From an uncultured archaeon (GTDB lineage: Archaea > Thermoproteota > Nitrososphaeria > Nitrososphaerales > CALBXV01): a stretch of 12,074 nucleotides of DNA. Under the pieces are notes generated by a model. That model searched no databases. It saw only the letters and a program-made list of their open reading frames with translations, and was not told where the DNA came from. The stretch is from the NCBI GenBank assembly GCA_937890045.1, contig CALBXV010000590.1, positions 1 through 12,074 on the forward strand, read 5' to 3'. Positions 1 through 6,382 of the stretch are shown piece after piece (the stretch's first letter is position 1; each line of letters starts with the position of its first letter). The translations under genes were made by a program, and so were the position numbers.

Positions 1-23
1 CCTCCTGTAACTAACATTCTCAT
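1..23 (-). CDS. 5' end of probable NAD(P)-dependent sugar-nucleotide epimerase/dehydratase (runs off window)
   Basis: Only eight codons are visible, reading MRMLVTGG before the window ends. A short hydrophobic beta strand followed by TGG is the usual opening of the Rossmann fold in extended short-chain dehydrogenases such as UDP-glucose epimerase, dTDP-glucose dehydratase and GDP-fucose synthase, where the motif continues as TGGxGxxG. The ATG overlaps the TGA of the upstream glycosyltransferase as ATGA, matching other junctions here and supporting this start. A sugar-nucleotide enzyme would fit the glycosyltransferase genes just upstream. The identification rests on eight residues plus context and is tentative; the substrate cannot be stated. 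Confidence 0.5.
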
Positions 24-637
24 ACTATTCCCTCATAAAATTTATTTTGTTGTATTTGTTTATCTATCGTTTTCGGGTGATATAACGATAATTCTTCTTG
101 TGGTGGTAAATGAGCGTATGTTTTAGTACCAACTATTCTTTCGTGAACTTTATTTTGCCAATGAATTTCATCTATATTTCTAAAAACTCTACTTTGATAA
201 TCTGGATAATTTACCCAACCATTTTCTGTAACTCTCCATCCCCATCTATTCGCCCATTCATCAGTAAGTCCTTCAACTGTATTCACTCTCGGTATCCAAA
301 TTAAATCTACATCATTTATTTCTAAGATAGTTGGTAATTGTTCTATTAATATTTCATGTGGATATTCATCCGCATCTAAATGAAATATATAATCACCTTT
401 ACACATTGACTTTGTATGATTTTTTAAATCTGAAAAGTTTCCTAAAAAATTAAATGGTGCTAATCTAAAATTTCCATCATGATTAAATAAAAAATCCTTA
501 ACTTCTTTAGAACCGTTCTTGTGGTCAAAAGTGATTACTATTTCATCTCGTACATCTTTATGTTCCAATAAAAATGTAACCAATCTTTTTATCTCTTCTA
601 ATTCATCACAAACTGTAATAGCATAACTTATTTTCAT
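20..637 (-). CDS. GT-A fold glycosyltransferase, GT2 type
   Basis: A 205-residue protein that probably transfers a sugar from a nucleotide-sugar donor. The N-terminus (MKISYAITVCDELEEIKRLV) is the typical GT2 opening beta strand and helix, followed by DEIVITFDHK at about 31-40. The metal- and nucleotide-binding DxD motif is HLDADE at 86-91 (D88, D90). The C-terminal part is rich in aromatic and His residues, including a YHPK segment near 186-189 that may sit near the acceptor site. It is shorter than many GT2 enzymes (about 250-300 residues), so it is a minimal catalytic domain. No signal peptide or membrane segment is evident, so it should act in the cytoplasm. It lies 6 bp after the preceding gene and overlaps the start of a probable epimerase/dehydratase. 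The acceptor is unknown: host lipopolysaccharide, virion protein and DNA are all possible. Confidence 0.8.
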   Translation of the reverse strand: MKISYAITVCDELEEIKRLVTFLLEHKDVRDEIVITFDHKNGSKEVKDFLFNHDGNFRLAPFNFLGNFSDLKNHTKSMCKGDYIFHLDADEYPHEILIEQLPTILEINDVDLIWIPRVNTVEGLTDEWANRWGWRVTENGWVNYPDYQSRVFRNIDEIHWQNKVHERIVGTKTYAHLPPQEELSLYHPKTIDKQIQQNKFYEGIV

Positions 638-643
638 TTATTT

Positions 644-1147
644 CTACAACACTCTTTCTCCAGATGGACCTGTTCTTCTACCTAGAATACGATTTTTTAA
701 CGCCGGTGGTAATGGTAGAGATTCATAAAATACTCCACTCTTTCGAGCTTGTTCCCAATCATATGTTCTGTATATTGGTTCCTTTTTCAAAAGATATCTG
801 ATTCTTCTATAAACAATATCCTTGGCACCTCCCCAAAATTGATCTTGTTTTTTCATACGTACTCTATAAATGTCTTTTTTTTCATCAATGACTTCAAGTG
901 TTCCCAATTTATTAAATATATCTGTTACAACTTTAGATGCTTCCTTAATTGTACGAACTCTTTGTTCTGCTAATTTCAAACCAATTAATTGAAATACTCT
1001 TTGACCTTCTGAATCAGTAATAAAATACTTAGGATTTAAAACTAAAATAGTTTGAAGTCTTGTTTTACCTGTACTTTTACTTTTGTAATTAAATGTAATA
1101 ATATCCCCAACATCTACTCTATTCCAAGAAGTTCCTATTCTAGCCAT
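644..1147 (-). CDS. Hypothetical protein, 167 aa, basic, beta-rich N-terminus
   Basis: I do not recognise a characterised family. The protein opens with GTSWNRVDVGDIITFNYKSK, whose V-x-x-G-D-I-I-x-F pattern suggests a small beta-barrel (SH3-like) start, and continues with QTILVLNPKYF and QLIGLKLAE. The middle (about 60-115) is charged and probably helical. The end is rich in Arg and Tyr (YRRIRYLL, YRTYDWEQARKSGVF, ILGRRTGPSGERVL). A net positive charge would suit nucleic acid or structural contacts, but that is inference. I have an impression of similar proteins in marine T4-like phages and cannot confirm it here. The start codon overlaps the upstream stop as TAATG, so it is translationally coupled to the zinc-ribbon gene before it. 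No Cys clusters or membrane segments are seen. Confidence 0.75.
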   Translation of the reverse strand: MARIGTSWNRVDVGDIITFNYKSKSTGKTRLQTILVLNPKYFITDSEGQRVFQLIGLKLAEQRVRTIKEASKVVTDIFNKLGTLEVIDEKKDIYRVRMKKQDQFWGGAKDIVYRRIRYLLKKEPIYRTYDWEQARKSGVFYESLPLPPALKNRILGRRTGPSGERVL

Positions 1148-1596
1148 TATATACTTTCTTTTAACTCTTTTGTTATACCCATTGCTTCACACGCCTTTAT
1201 AAATTCATTTTGTTTAAAAGTTTCTGCATTATCTACATCCAGTCTTCTATCATAATTATCATACTTGTGCTGTTCTTCTTCAGGAATTTCAATAACTTTA
1301 GCATATCTCCAAACATATTCTTTCGGAGTACCTTCTGGAAATATCATTCCTAAATCTCCCATATTAACTACTGATGGGAACCAAGTTATATTTCTTTCTT
1401 TATCTTCAAATGCAGTATCTTGTACTAGTTTTGGAGACTTCTTTAAATTATCTATAAGTTCTAAACTACCGATTTCATATCTAGAATCACTCATAAACCC
1501 ACAGCTAAAGCATAAATAAGAACTATACTTTTCTTGTACTTCTTCAAAACAATGATCTGTATCAAAACATTGAGGACAAATTATTACTCTTTCCAT
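1147..1596 (-). CDS. Hypothetical protein with N-terminal zinc ribbon, 149 aa
   Basis: The N-terminus carries two CxxC pairs, CPQC at 7-10 and CFSC at 29-32, spaced as in a zinc ribbon that would bind one Zn2+. A further Cys (C16) lies between them. After the ribbon come SLELIDNLKK, a region with ITWFPSVVNMGDLGMIFPEG (about 70-88), YVWRYAKVIEIPEEE, and a helical C-terminus, FIKACEAMGITKELKESI. The aromatic- and Pro-rich centre does not match any enzyme I know. The start is one base after the stop of the upstream glycosyltransferase, and its own stop overlaps the next start as TAATG. Its position inside a glycosylation block does not prove a role in that process. Zinc-ribbon proteins of this size in phages are often nucleic-acid or protein adaptors. 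Confidence 0.78.
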   Translation of the reverse strand: MERVIICPQCFDTDHCFEEVQEKYSSYLCFSCGFMSDSRYEIGSLELIDNLKKSPKLVQDTAFEDKERNITWFPSVVNMGDLGMIFPEGTPKEYVWRYAKVIEIPEEEQHKYDNYDRRLDVDNAETFKQNEFIKACEAMGITKELKESI

Positions 1597-1597
1597 A

Positions 1598-2929
1598 TTA
1601 TATCTTCTTTAACTTTGGTAATTTTATTTTAAGTGGTCCTTCTGTTGACCCTACCTTTTTTAATTTAGGTAAATTTAACTTTACTTCTTCTGGAAATTCA
1701 GGTACATATTTATCTAATAGTTTACCTAACTCTTTTGTCATAGCATTCAAAGAAAACTTAGACTTATTTAATATACCAAGTTTCTTTGCATTAAGATTAT
1801 ATTTTTTATATTTTTTAAATACGTCTTTCAATACTGCTGAAGCGTGTTGATAATTAACTCCAAACCAACTTGAACCCTCTATCATAAAATCATCTGGAAC
1901 TGAACCCTTTTCTACTTTTAATAAGTCGCCTCCTAACAATACTGCTAAATCTTTTGATAAAAAATCAAGATGTCCACTCCAATTAGGAGCAATTACTGGT
2001 TTTTGAGATATCGTAGCTTCAAGTAATGGTCTACCAAAACCTTCTCCGTGTGTAAATGTAACATGAGCTTTCACTTTAGGATGATTATATAATTCATTCA
2101 TTTCTTCATCAGTAAAATCACCGTGTAAAAAATATATATTTGGTAAATCACCATCAACGGACTTTTTAATGTCATTTATTTTCTTAAATATATCTTCTCT
2201 ATCTAATACTGAAAATCCCGCTCCGCCCGTTTTCATTATTAAACCTGGTTTTTTCTTTTGATTCTTAAAAGTTTCAAGAAATACTTTTAATAACATCCCT
2301 GTATCTTTTCTATCTTTACCCAAACCACCCTGTAACCAATGACCAACATATAAAAAATTGAAAGTATCATCAACTTTTTTCATTTCATCTACAAATTCCT
2401 TTGAAAACTCATTTGTCTTTTTAAATATATTAGTGTCGGTTCCCTCAAACAAAACTTCAATTGGTTTTTGATTTCTTAATTCACCAGTTTTCTGTTTAGT
2501 TTTTTCATCTTGAATATCAAATGTAATATCATTCATCACGTCCTTTACAAAAGTTGACGGAACAATGTTCATATCCATTCTATTCATACCTTCAAGCCAA
2601 TTATGTGGACAAGCTGTCATCTCTAAACCAGCAGTAATTCCAATATTATATTTACCTACTGGTTGAAATTCATTAGGAATAACAATGTGAATGTGTATAT
2701 CTGGTTGTTTAGGTAAATTTGGATTTTCTAATAATCTACTAATAATAATATCATCATTAGGGTCACCTTCTACAAGGGCATTCATTGGTGTGTTTCCCCA
2801 ACGAACTGGCCAAATCTTCACATCATATTTATCTAATTTAATTAATGCTCTACATATATCTCTACTGTGAGCTCCATAGCCACTTCTCGTCGCAACTGGT
2901 GCTGTTACTAAACATAACGGTTTACTCAT
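1598..2929 (-). CDS. GT-B fold glycosyltransferase (GT4-like) with repeated basic tail
   Basis: A 443-residue, two-Rossmann-domain glycosyltransferase. The N-terminal domain opens with a beta strand and Gly-rich loop (LVTAPVATRSGYGAHSRD, about 7-24), and the hinge region contains EVLFEGTDTNIF (158-169), the usual GT4 'P-x-G-V-D' position. The donor-binding domain starts at FNFLYVGHW (190-198) and contains HGEGFGRPLLEATISQKPVI, giving the retaining GT4 E-x7-E motif at E296 and E304. After the catalytic fold there is a Lys-rich tail with a near-repeat: LNLPKLKKV at 418-426 and IKLPKLKKI at 435-443. No membrane segments are seen. The gene starts 8 bp after the preceding glycosyltransferase, with an AGGAGT ribosome-binding site (2939-2934) that overlaps that gene's TAG stop, so the two are coupled. 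Donor sugar and acceptor cannot be read from sequence. Confidence 0.85.
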   Translation of the reverse strand: MSKPLCLVTAPVATRSGYGAHSRDICRALIKLDKYDVKIWPVRWGNTPMNALVEGDPNDDIIISRLLENPNLPKQPDIHIHIVIPNEFQPVGKYNIGITAGLEMTACPHNWLEGMNRMDMNIVPSTFVKDVMNDITFDIQDEKTKQKTGELRNQKPIEVLFEGTDTNIFKKTNEFSKEFVDEMKKVDDTFNFLYVGHWLQGGLGKDRKDTGMLLKVFLETFKNQKKKPGLIMKTGGAGFSVLDREDIFKKINDIKKSVDGDLPNIYFLHGDFTDEEMNELYNHPKVKAHVTFTHGEGFGRPLLEATISQKPVIAPNWSGHLDFLSKDLAVLLGGDLLKVEKGSVPDDFMIEGSSWFGVNYQHASAVLKDVFKKYKKYNLNAKKLGILNKSKFSLNAMTKELGKLLDKYVPEFPEEVKLNLPKLKKVGSTEGPLKIKLPKLKKI

Positions 2930-2937
2930 TATAACTC

Positions 2938-4326
2938 CTACGCTTTAAAAATACTATAACGTTTTCTTGGTTTCCATTTATCAAATGCATTATCCATATG
3001 ATCTATAAAGTTCTGACTCATTGCTTCACTTGACATCATAACATCATCTCGCATAACAAACTCAATCCCTTTTTGACCAAATTCTTCTCTTTTTTCTGGA
3101 CCTTCATCATACCAATCTTTCATAGCTTGTGCCACATCATCAAACCTACATCTATCATCAAAAATATATGGTGTTGGAACTGAACCCACAAGTGAACGAT
3201 TAGATGGCCAAACTGGTTTTACCCATTCACCCCAAGTTAAATCAGGATGGTCTTTCCATGTCCTATCATCGTGAAATGATTTTATTTCATTGTAATCTTC
3301 AGCTGTTACGTGTTTATCTTTTAATCTAAATCCACATTGGTCTTGCATTCCACCTGTAACATTAACAATAATTGGTGTTCCGGCCATTAGTGATTCACAA
3401 GTACCCAATCCGAATCCCTCATTTGAAGCCATATTAACTGTTACATCAGCTATATTATATAACCAATTCAATTGATTTGGTTCTAATTTCCTATCACTAA
3501 AATATACTTTATATTCTGGACATATGGCTTTACAAACTGCAGGTAAATCTGTACCGTTATCATCTCGCGGTTGAGTATGCATTAATAACGCACACTTATC
3601 AGCTTCTTCTTTCGGTAACATATCACAAAATGTTTTAAAGGCCAGAACAACATCTCCTGGCATCTTTCTACGAATATTTCTATTATTATAAAACATTACA
3701 AATTCAACATTATCATCTGTAAGTTGTTTTTTCATATCTTTTACTGATTCATATTCTTTATCAAAAATACTAATAGGATAAAAATATTTAGTACTTACTC
3801 CATGAGGTAAATAAGTAACTTGCCAATCTTCGGGTGGATTTTTTGTCCAAACATCATTTACAATAGCAAGTGTCTGTTTAGATATATTCATAATCAAATC
3901 ACAAGATTCATAAAAGAACTCATTATATTGTGGTGCCGGCCAATCATCCCATATATTATAATAAAAAATAGGTATCTCCTGTCGTATCTCGTGTTCCATT
4001 TCATATAACCATTGCCAAAATCTTGGGTCGGTGTAATGTAGAATCGCGTCTGGATTTTCTCTTGCCAATATACTTCTTAAAAGTTCTTGATTGCCATAAC
4101 CATTTATAGGATATATTGTCAATTTAGCATCTTCAACTCCAGATTCAGTTTTTACTGTATCATCCATATTCACAACCTTGCCTTCTTCTGGATGTTTTAT
4201 CGCACCACCTATCTGAACCCAATCATAATGTTGAATTGACCCTAATACAAATTCTTTTGACATTGTACCCACACCAGAAGACATTCTTAAATCGTCTGAC
4301 AATAAAAGTATTTTCTTTTTATCCAT
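2938..4326 (-). CDS. GT-B fold glycosyltransferase (GT4-like), first of the pair
   Basis: A 462-residue GT-B glycosyltransferase. The N-terminal Rossmann domain opens with KILLLSDDLRMSSGVGTMSK (about 5-24), and the acceptor side has YYNIWDDWPAPQYNEF (122-137) and an SK-Q switch near 149-151 (MNISKQTLAIV). The linker has LPHGVSTKYF (173-182), a GT4 hallmark whose His (H175) sits near the donor site. The C-terminal domain begins with VMFYNNRNIRRK (210-221), supplying the basic pyrophosphate-binding residues. ASNEGFGLGTCESLMAGTPI follows, with the E-x7-E pair at E303 and E311. It is long for GT4, with a Trp-rich insert (WKDHPDLTWGEWVKPVW) in the last third. A GAGG ribosome-binding site (4334-4331) lies 4 bp before the ATG. 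The following GT-B gene probably acts in the same pathway. Specificity is unknown. Confidence 0.85.
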   Translation of the reverse strand: MDKKKILLLSDDLRMSSGVGTMSKEFVLGSIQHYDWVQIGGAIKHPEEGKVVNMDDTVKTESGVEDAKLTIYPINGYGNQELLRSILARENPDAILHYTDPRFWQWLYEMEHEIRQEIPIFYYNIWDDWPAPQYNEFFYESCDLIMNISKQTLAIVNDVWTKNPPEDWQVTYLPHGVSTKYFYPISIFDKEYESVKDMKKQLTDDNVEFVMFYNNRNIRRKMPGDVVLAFKTFCDMLPKEEADKCALLMHTQPRDDNGTDLPAVCKAICPEYKVYFSDRKLEPNQLNWLYNIADVTVNMASNEGFGLGTCESLMAGTPIIVNVTGGMQDQCGFRLKDKHVTAEDYNEIKSFHDDRTWKDHPDLTWGEWVKPVWPSNRSLVGSVPTPYIFDDRCRFDDVAQAMKDWYDEGPEKREEFGQKGIEFVMRDDVMMSSEAMSQNFIDHMDNAFDKWKPRKRYSIFKA

Positions 4327-4334
4327 AATACCTC

Positions 4335-4472
4335 TTAATCGTTTAATAGTTGTTTTTTAGTTTCTTCTTTTTTAACGCTTTCTTCTATAACTTTTAAACG
4401 CTCTTCTATTCTAACTAAAACTTCATAAATTTTATCAAATCTATTTTCATTTCTCCAATCCACCTTTTTCAT
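4335..4472 (-). CDS. Small coiled-coil protein, 45 aa
   Basis: A short ORF reading MKKVDWRNENRFDKIYEVLV then RIEERLKVIEESVKKEETKK and ending QLLND. Its ATG overlaps the TGA of the ribbon-helix-helix-like gene as ATGA, and its stop is 8 bp before the ATG of the first GT-B gene, so it fills the gap exactly. Residues about 12-34 (FDKIYEVLVRIEERLKVIEE) have hydrophobic residues at heptad-like spacing (I15, V18, L19, I22, L26, I29) and suggest a short coiled coil able to dimerise. Codon choice is AT-rich like the neighbours. No family is recognised. It could be a partner of the upstream RHH-like protein or a small structural peptide, but neither can be shown here. Confidence 0.65.
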   Translation of the reverse strand: MKKVDWRNENRFDKIYEVLVRIEERLKVIEESVKKEETKKQLLND

Positions 4473-4660
4473 AATCTACTCCCGCTTGGTATTAATCTAT
4501 CATAATTCTTAATTTTATTTTTAAACTTTGAATCTAAAATATATAAATCCATTGAACGATTTACTAATTTTTGTAAAGTAAACTCATCATCTAATGTCTT
4601 TACCTTAAAATTTCTATATAACTCTCTCAGTATTTTAACTGATGTTAATTTTGTATCCAT
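4469..4660 (-). CDS. Ribbon-helix-helix (Arc/MetJ-like) putative DNA-binding protein, 63 aa
   Basis: The 63-residue sequence begins MDTKLTSVKILRELYRNFKV, then FTLQKLVNRSMDLYILD. This is the layout of ribbon-helix-helix proteins: a short N-terminal strand (T-S-V-K-I), helix 1 (LRELYRNFK), a turn, and helix 2 (LQKLVNRSMDLYIL) with the K-L-V-N-R-S/A pattern common in CopG/Arc proteins. Such proteins act as dimers that place the paired strands in the DNA major groove at palindromic operators and often repress their own gene. A perfect 20-bp palindrome lies 9 bp before this start codon, which fits self-regulation. An AGAGGG ribosome-binding site precedes the ATG. The gene is coupled by ATGA to a coiled-coil ORF. 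The RHH call is by pattern only, and function is inferred. Confidence 0.7.
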   Translation of the reverse strand: MDTKLTSVKILRELYRNFKVKTLDDEFTLQKLVNRSMDLYILDSKFKNKIKNYDRLIPSGSRL

Positions 4661-4696
4661 AAAACCCTCTTATATATACGTATATATAAATATATA
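4661..4696 (-). promoter_or_regulatory. Ribosome-binding region and leader of the RHH-like gene
   Basis: This 36-bp gap is almost pure A/T except for the CG at the centre of the palindrome and AGAGGG (about 4671-4666), which is the likely ribosome-binding site for the start at 4660. The TA-rich stretch could also supply a -10 promoter element, but I see no clear -35 partner at the right distance. Confidence 0.4.
4670..4689. promoter_or_regulatory. 20-bp perfect palindrome, candidate operator
   Basis: TTATATATACGTATATATAA reads identically on both strands and is broken at the next flanking pair. It sits in the 36-bp gap between the SLOG-type gene and the RHH-like gene, 9 bp before the latter's start, and overlaps or abuts its ribosome-binding site. 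A protein bound here would block transcription or early elongation of the RHH-like gene. A near copy lies at 9322-9341. Chance TA alternation in an AT-rich genome is the alternative, but the central CG and 18/20 match to a second intergenic site argue for function. Confidence 0.55.
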
Positions 4697-5110
4697 TTAA
4701 TTTAATATTTTAATTAATTTTTTTTGTTTTTTAGCATGTTCTACTGTATTCATTGTACCCTTTGATTCAACTCCTTCTGGTATAAATGCTATAATTATAT
4801 CACTATATTCAGCTATTTGTTTGTTTCGTTTAAAATAATTCGTTACATAATATGGTCTATCATATTGTGAAGCTGGCAATTTACAATGCATATTCCATCT
4901 ATAGTGAGCGGGTGGGAATTCAACATACTCCATATCAAATTCTAATGCAAACTTTTTAGCATATCCATCGGCACCATCTTGTTGTCCTCCACTAACTATT
5001 TCTACTTCATCACCATGTTTTTCTTTTATTTCAAACACTAAATCTTTTATTTTTTGTTTATTAGTATAACCTCTACTACCGACTATACCAATTCTAATCT
5101 TCGTAGTCAT
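4697..5110 (-). CDS. SLOG-superfamily nucleotide-binding protein (DUF2493/YspA-like)
   Basis: A 137-residue Rossmann-like protein. IRIGIVGSRGYT (5-16) is the first strand and Gly-rich loop, EIVSGGQQDGADGYAKKFA (37-55) is the characteristic SGG-x-x-GAD motif, and EYVEFPPAHY (61-70) gives the next strand. FKRNKQIAEYSDIIIAFI (93-110) and ESKGTMNTVEHAKK (115-128) supply the conserved RN and S-K-G-T segments. This order matches DUF2493/YspA-type SLOG domains, which are related to DprA and the LOG family and bind nucleotides or nucleotide-derived ligands. Members are common in phages, mostly without known roles; some SLOG proteins sense signals in anti-phage or toxin systems. The N-terminus overlaps the preceding gene by 17 bp, with no other Met available near the motif. 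The activity here is unknown. Confidence 0.8.
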   Translation of the reverse strand: MTTKIRIGIVGSRGYTNKQKIKDLVFEIKEKHGDEVEIVSGGQQDGADGYAKKFALEFDMEYVEFPPAHYRWNMHCKLPASQYDRPYYVTNYFKRNKQIAEYSDIIIAFIPEGVESKGTMNTVEHAKKQKKLIKILN

Positions 5111-5519
5111 TTCTCTTTTGTTTTTTAATTGGTTTTTCCGACGTTGTAAACTTAACTACGTTATAAAATTCTTGTAACCCGTCTAAAACTTTATTGCTAT
5201 TTATATACTTATACGAAAATCTTTTAGATACTTCTTTATCCGGTGTACCGATTGGTATTATATCAAAAAAAACATATTCATTTACTTTAAGTTTATAACT
5301 CTGTTTAACAATTGTTTTAAATGATAACTTTTCTTCCCAACGCATTAAAAATTTCTTTAAATCTGTACCACGTATATCATCTTCTTCAAACCACAAATAT
5401 AATAAAACTGAAGTATGTAATTCATTATGAGCTTCATTTATTCTATTCATAACTTTTTCTTCTATATCAGTATTAATAAAATCTGATAGTTTCAATCTTA
5501 AACTTACTTTAGACCGCAT
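5094..5519 (-). CDS. Hypothetical protein, 141 aa
   Basis: I do not recognise this protein. It begins MRSKVSLRLKLSDFINTDIE, followed by a probable helix (KVMNRINEAHNELHTSVLLYLWFEEDD, about 22-48), another segment, GTDLKKFLMRWEEKLSFK (51-68), and beta-like stretches (YKLKVNEYVFFDIIPIG, 76-92). The C-terminus is strongly basic and charged (KPIKKQKRNDYED). The mix of charge with alternating hydrophobic strands fits a small soluble protein. Its ATG overlaps the nuclease stop as TAATG, and its end overlaps the SLOG-type gene by 17 bp, so it is embedded in this operon between a nuclease and a nucleotide-binding protein. The length is near that of T4 RegA (122 aa), but I see no RegA sequence features. 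Confidence 0.75.
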   Translation of the reverse strand: MRSKVSLRLKLSDFINTDIEEKVMNRINEAHNELHTSVLLYLWFEEDDIRGTDLKKFLMRWEEKLSFKTIVKQSYKLKVNEYVFFDIIPIGTPDKEVSKRFSYKYINSNKVLDGLQEFYNVVKFTTSEKPIKKQKRNDYED

Positions 5520-6382
5520 TATTTAACTCCTACTTCACAACGTTCAGTTTGATTAAACTCACAAAACCTACAATTTTTCTTAGAAGGTTGTTTAATATAA
5601 TTATGTTCTAAATTATATTCTCCATCAATAAAAGATTCATCTATAAATTGATTTAAGTTATTCATAACTTTATTAATACTCGGAGTTCCATTTGCTGGTT
5701 GAAATATTTGAACTCTTCTTTGAGGAAAATCTACATTTTCATATAATTTTCGCTTAACTATAAAATATTCTACATCTATTTTATCTAATGGTATATCATG
5801 TTGTTTACCATAAAATTGTTTGTATAATAATAACTGGTCTGTTTTATTCTTGTCAGCTTTCTGATACTTATTCCAACCCATTGTGGCAGTCTTGATATCT
5901 ATAATTTTATATCTATCTCTGAACGTGTCATGTAATACTACATCCATATAACCAATAAATTCAATCTTATTCGGTAATTCATATTCAATAGGAACTTCAA
6001 TGCCAACTAATTCATAATTCTTTTTACTGAAATACATATTTCGTTTCTTTTTAAACCAGTCTAAAATAGCTAATCCATGTGAATAAAATTCTTCCATATC
6101 TTCTTGTTCACAAAAAACTTCACCGCCGTTCTTTTCCATTATTTCAATATAATGTGTTTTCATTCTATGTAACAACATTTCGTCTAACGGAAGTGCATCA
6201 GCTATTTTTATAGTGTCGTTATACATTACAGTTAAATATGTTTGTAATGTTTCGTGCATTGCCTGACCAAACATTGTATGAATACTATCTGTATATGTAC
6301 CTAACTTATCAACATAATTTAATTTCCACATATACGGACATCTACCCCATTGTGAAAATTGACTATAACTTATTCGTTTCAT
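5519..6382 (-). CDS. PD-(D/E)XK nuclease with Fe-S cysteines (Cas4/AddB/RecB-like)
   Basis: Probable DNA exonuclease. Counting from the chosen start (287 aa), the N-terminus has YSQFSQWGRCPYMWKL with C15, then FGQAMHETLQ with H43. GYMDVVL gives D147, IIDIKTAT gives D162 and K164 of the PD-(D/E)XK core, and QLLLYKQ gives the Q183-xxx-Y187 motif of RecB/AddB-type nucleases. The C-terminal CRFC (C271, C274) plus C282 complete a one-plus-three cysteine set as in Cas4 and AddB, where they hold a 4Fe-4S cluster. I prefer the ATG at 6382 because it overlaps the upstream TGA as ATGA, like other junctions here; an in-frame ATG at 6391 would add three residues (MGK). It is close to the replication genes, so it may process DNA ends in replication or recombination. 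Cas4 of CRISPR systems is unlikely, as no cas genes or array are present. Confidence 0.85.
   Translation of the reverse strand: MKRISYSQFSQWGRCPYMWKLNYVDKLGTYTDSIHTMFGQAMHETLQTYLTVMYNDTIKIADALPLDEMLLHRMKTHYIEIMEKNGGEVFCEQEDMEEFYSHGLAILDWFKKKRNMYFSKKNYELVGIEVPIEYELPNKIEFIGYMDVVLHDTFRDRYKIIDIKTATMGWNKYQKADKNKTDQLLLYKQFYGKQHDIPLDKIDVEYFIVKRKLYENVDFPQRRVQIFQPANGTPSINKVMNNLNQFIDESFIDGEYNLEHNYIKQPSKKNCRFCEFNQTERCEVGVK

Noticed and set aside
749..1519. Several plus-strand open frames of 67-84 codons opposite the hypothetical genes
   Set aside because: They are rich in Phe, Ile, Ser and Cys as expected for the reverse complement of AT-rich Lys/Glu-rich genes, and they overlap each other and well-supported minus-strand genes.
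4670..4689. Intrinsic transcription terminator after the SLOG-type gene
   Set aside because: The palindrome could fold, but the stem is almost all A-U and is followed by AAGAGGG instead of a U-run on the transcribed strand.
5198..5205. TATAAATA on the minus strand, the T4 late promoter -10 sequence
   Set aside because: It lies inside the 141-aa gene, about 90 bp before the next start, and an 8-mer of A/T is expected by chance in DNA this AT-rich. Genes here look early or middle, not late.
5094..5519. RegA translational repressor
   Set aside because: The length is similar, but I could not see matching sequence with T4 RegA, and the position is not next to the polymerase gene.
5519..6382. CRISPR Cas4 as part of a CRISPR-Cas locus
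   Set aside because: No repeats with spacers and no other cas genes are visible; free-standing Cas4-like nucleases occur in phages.
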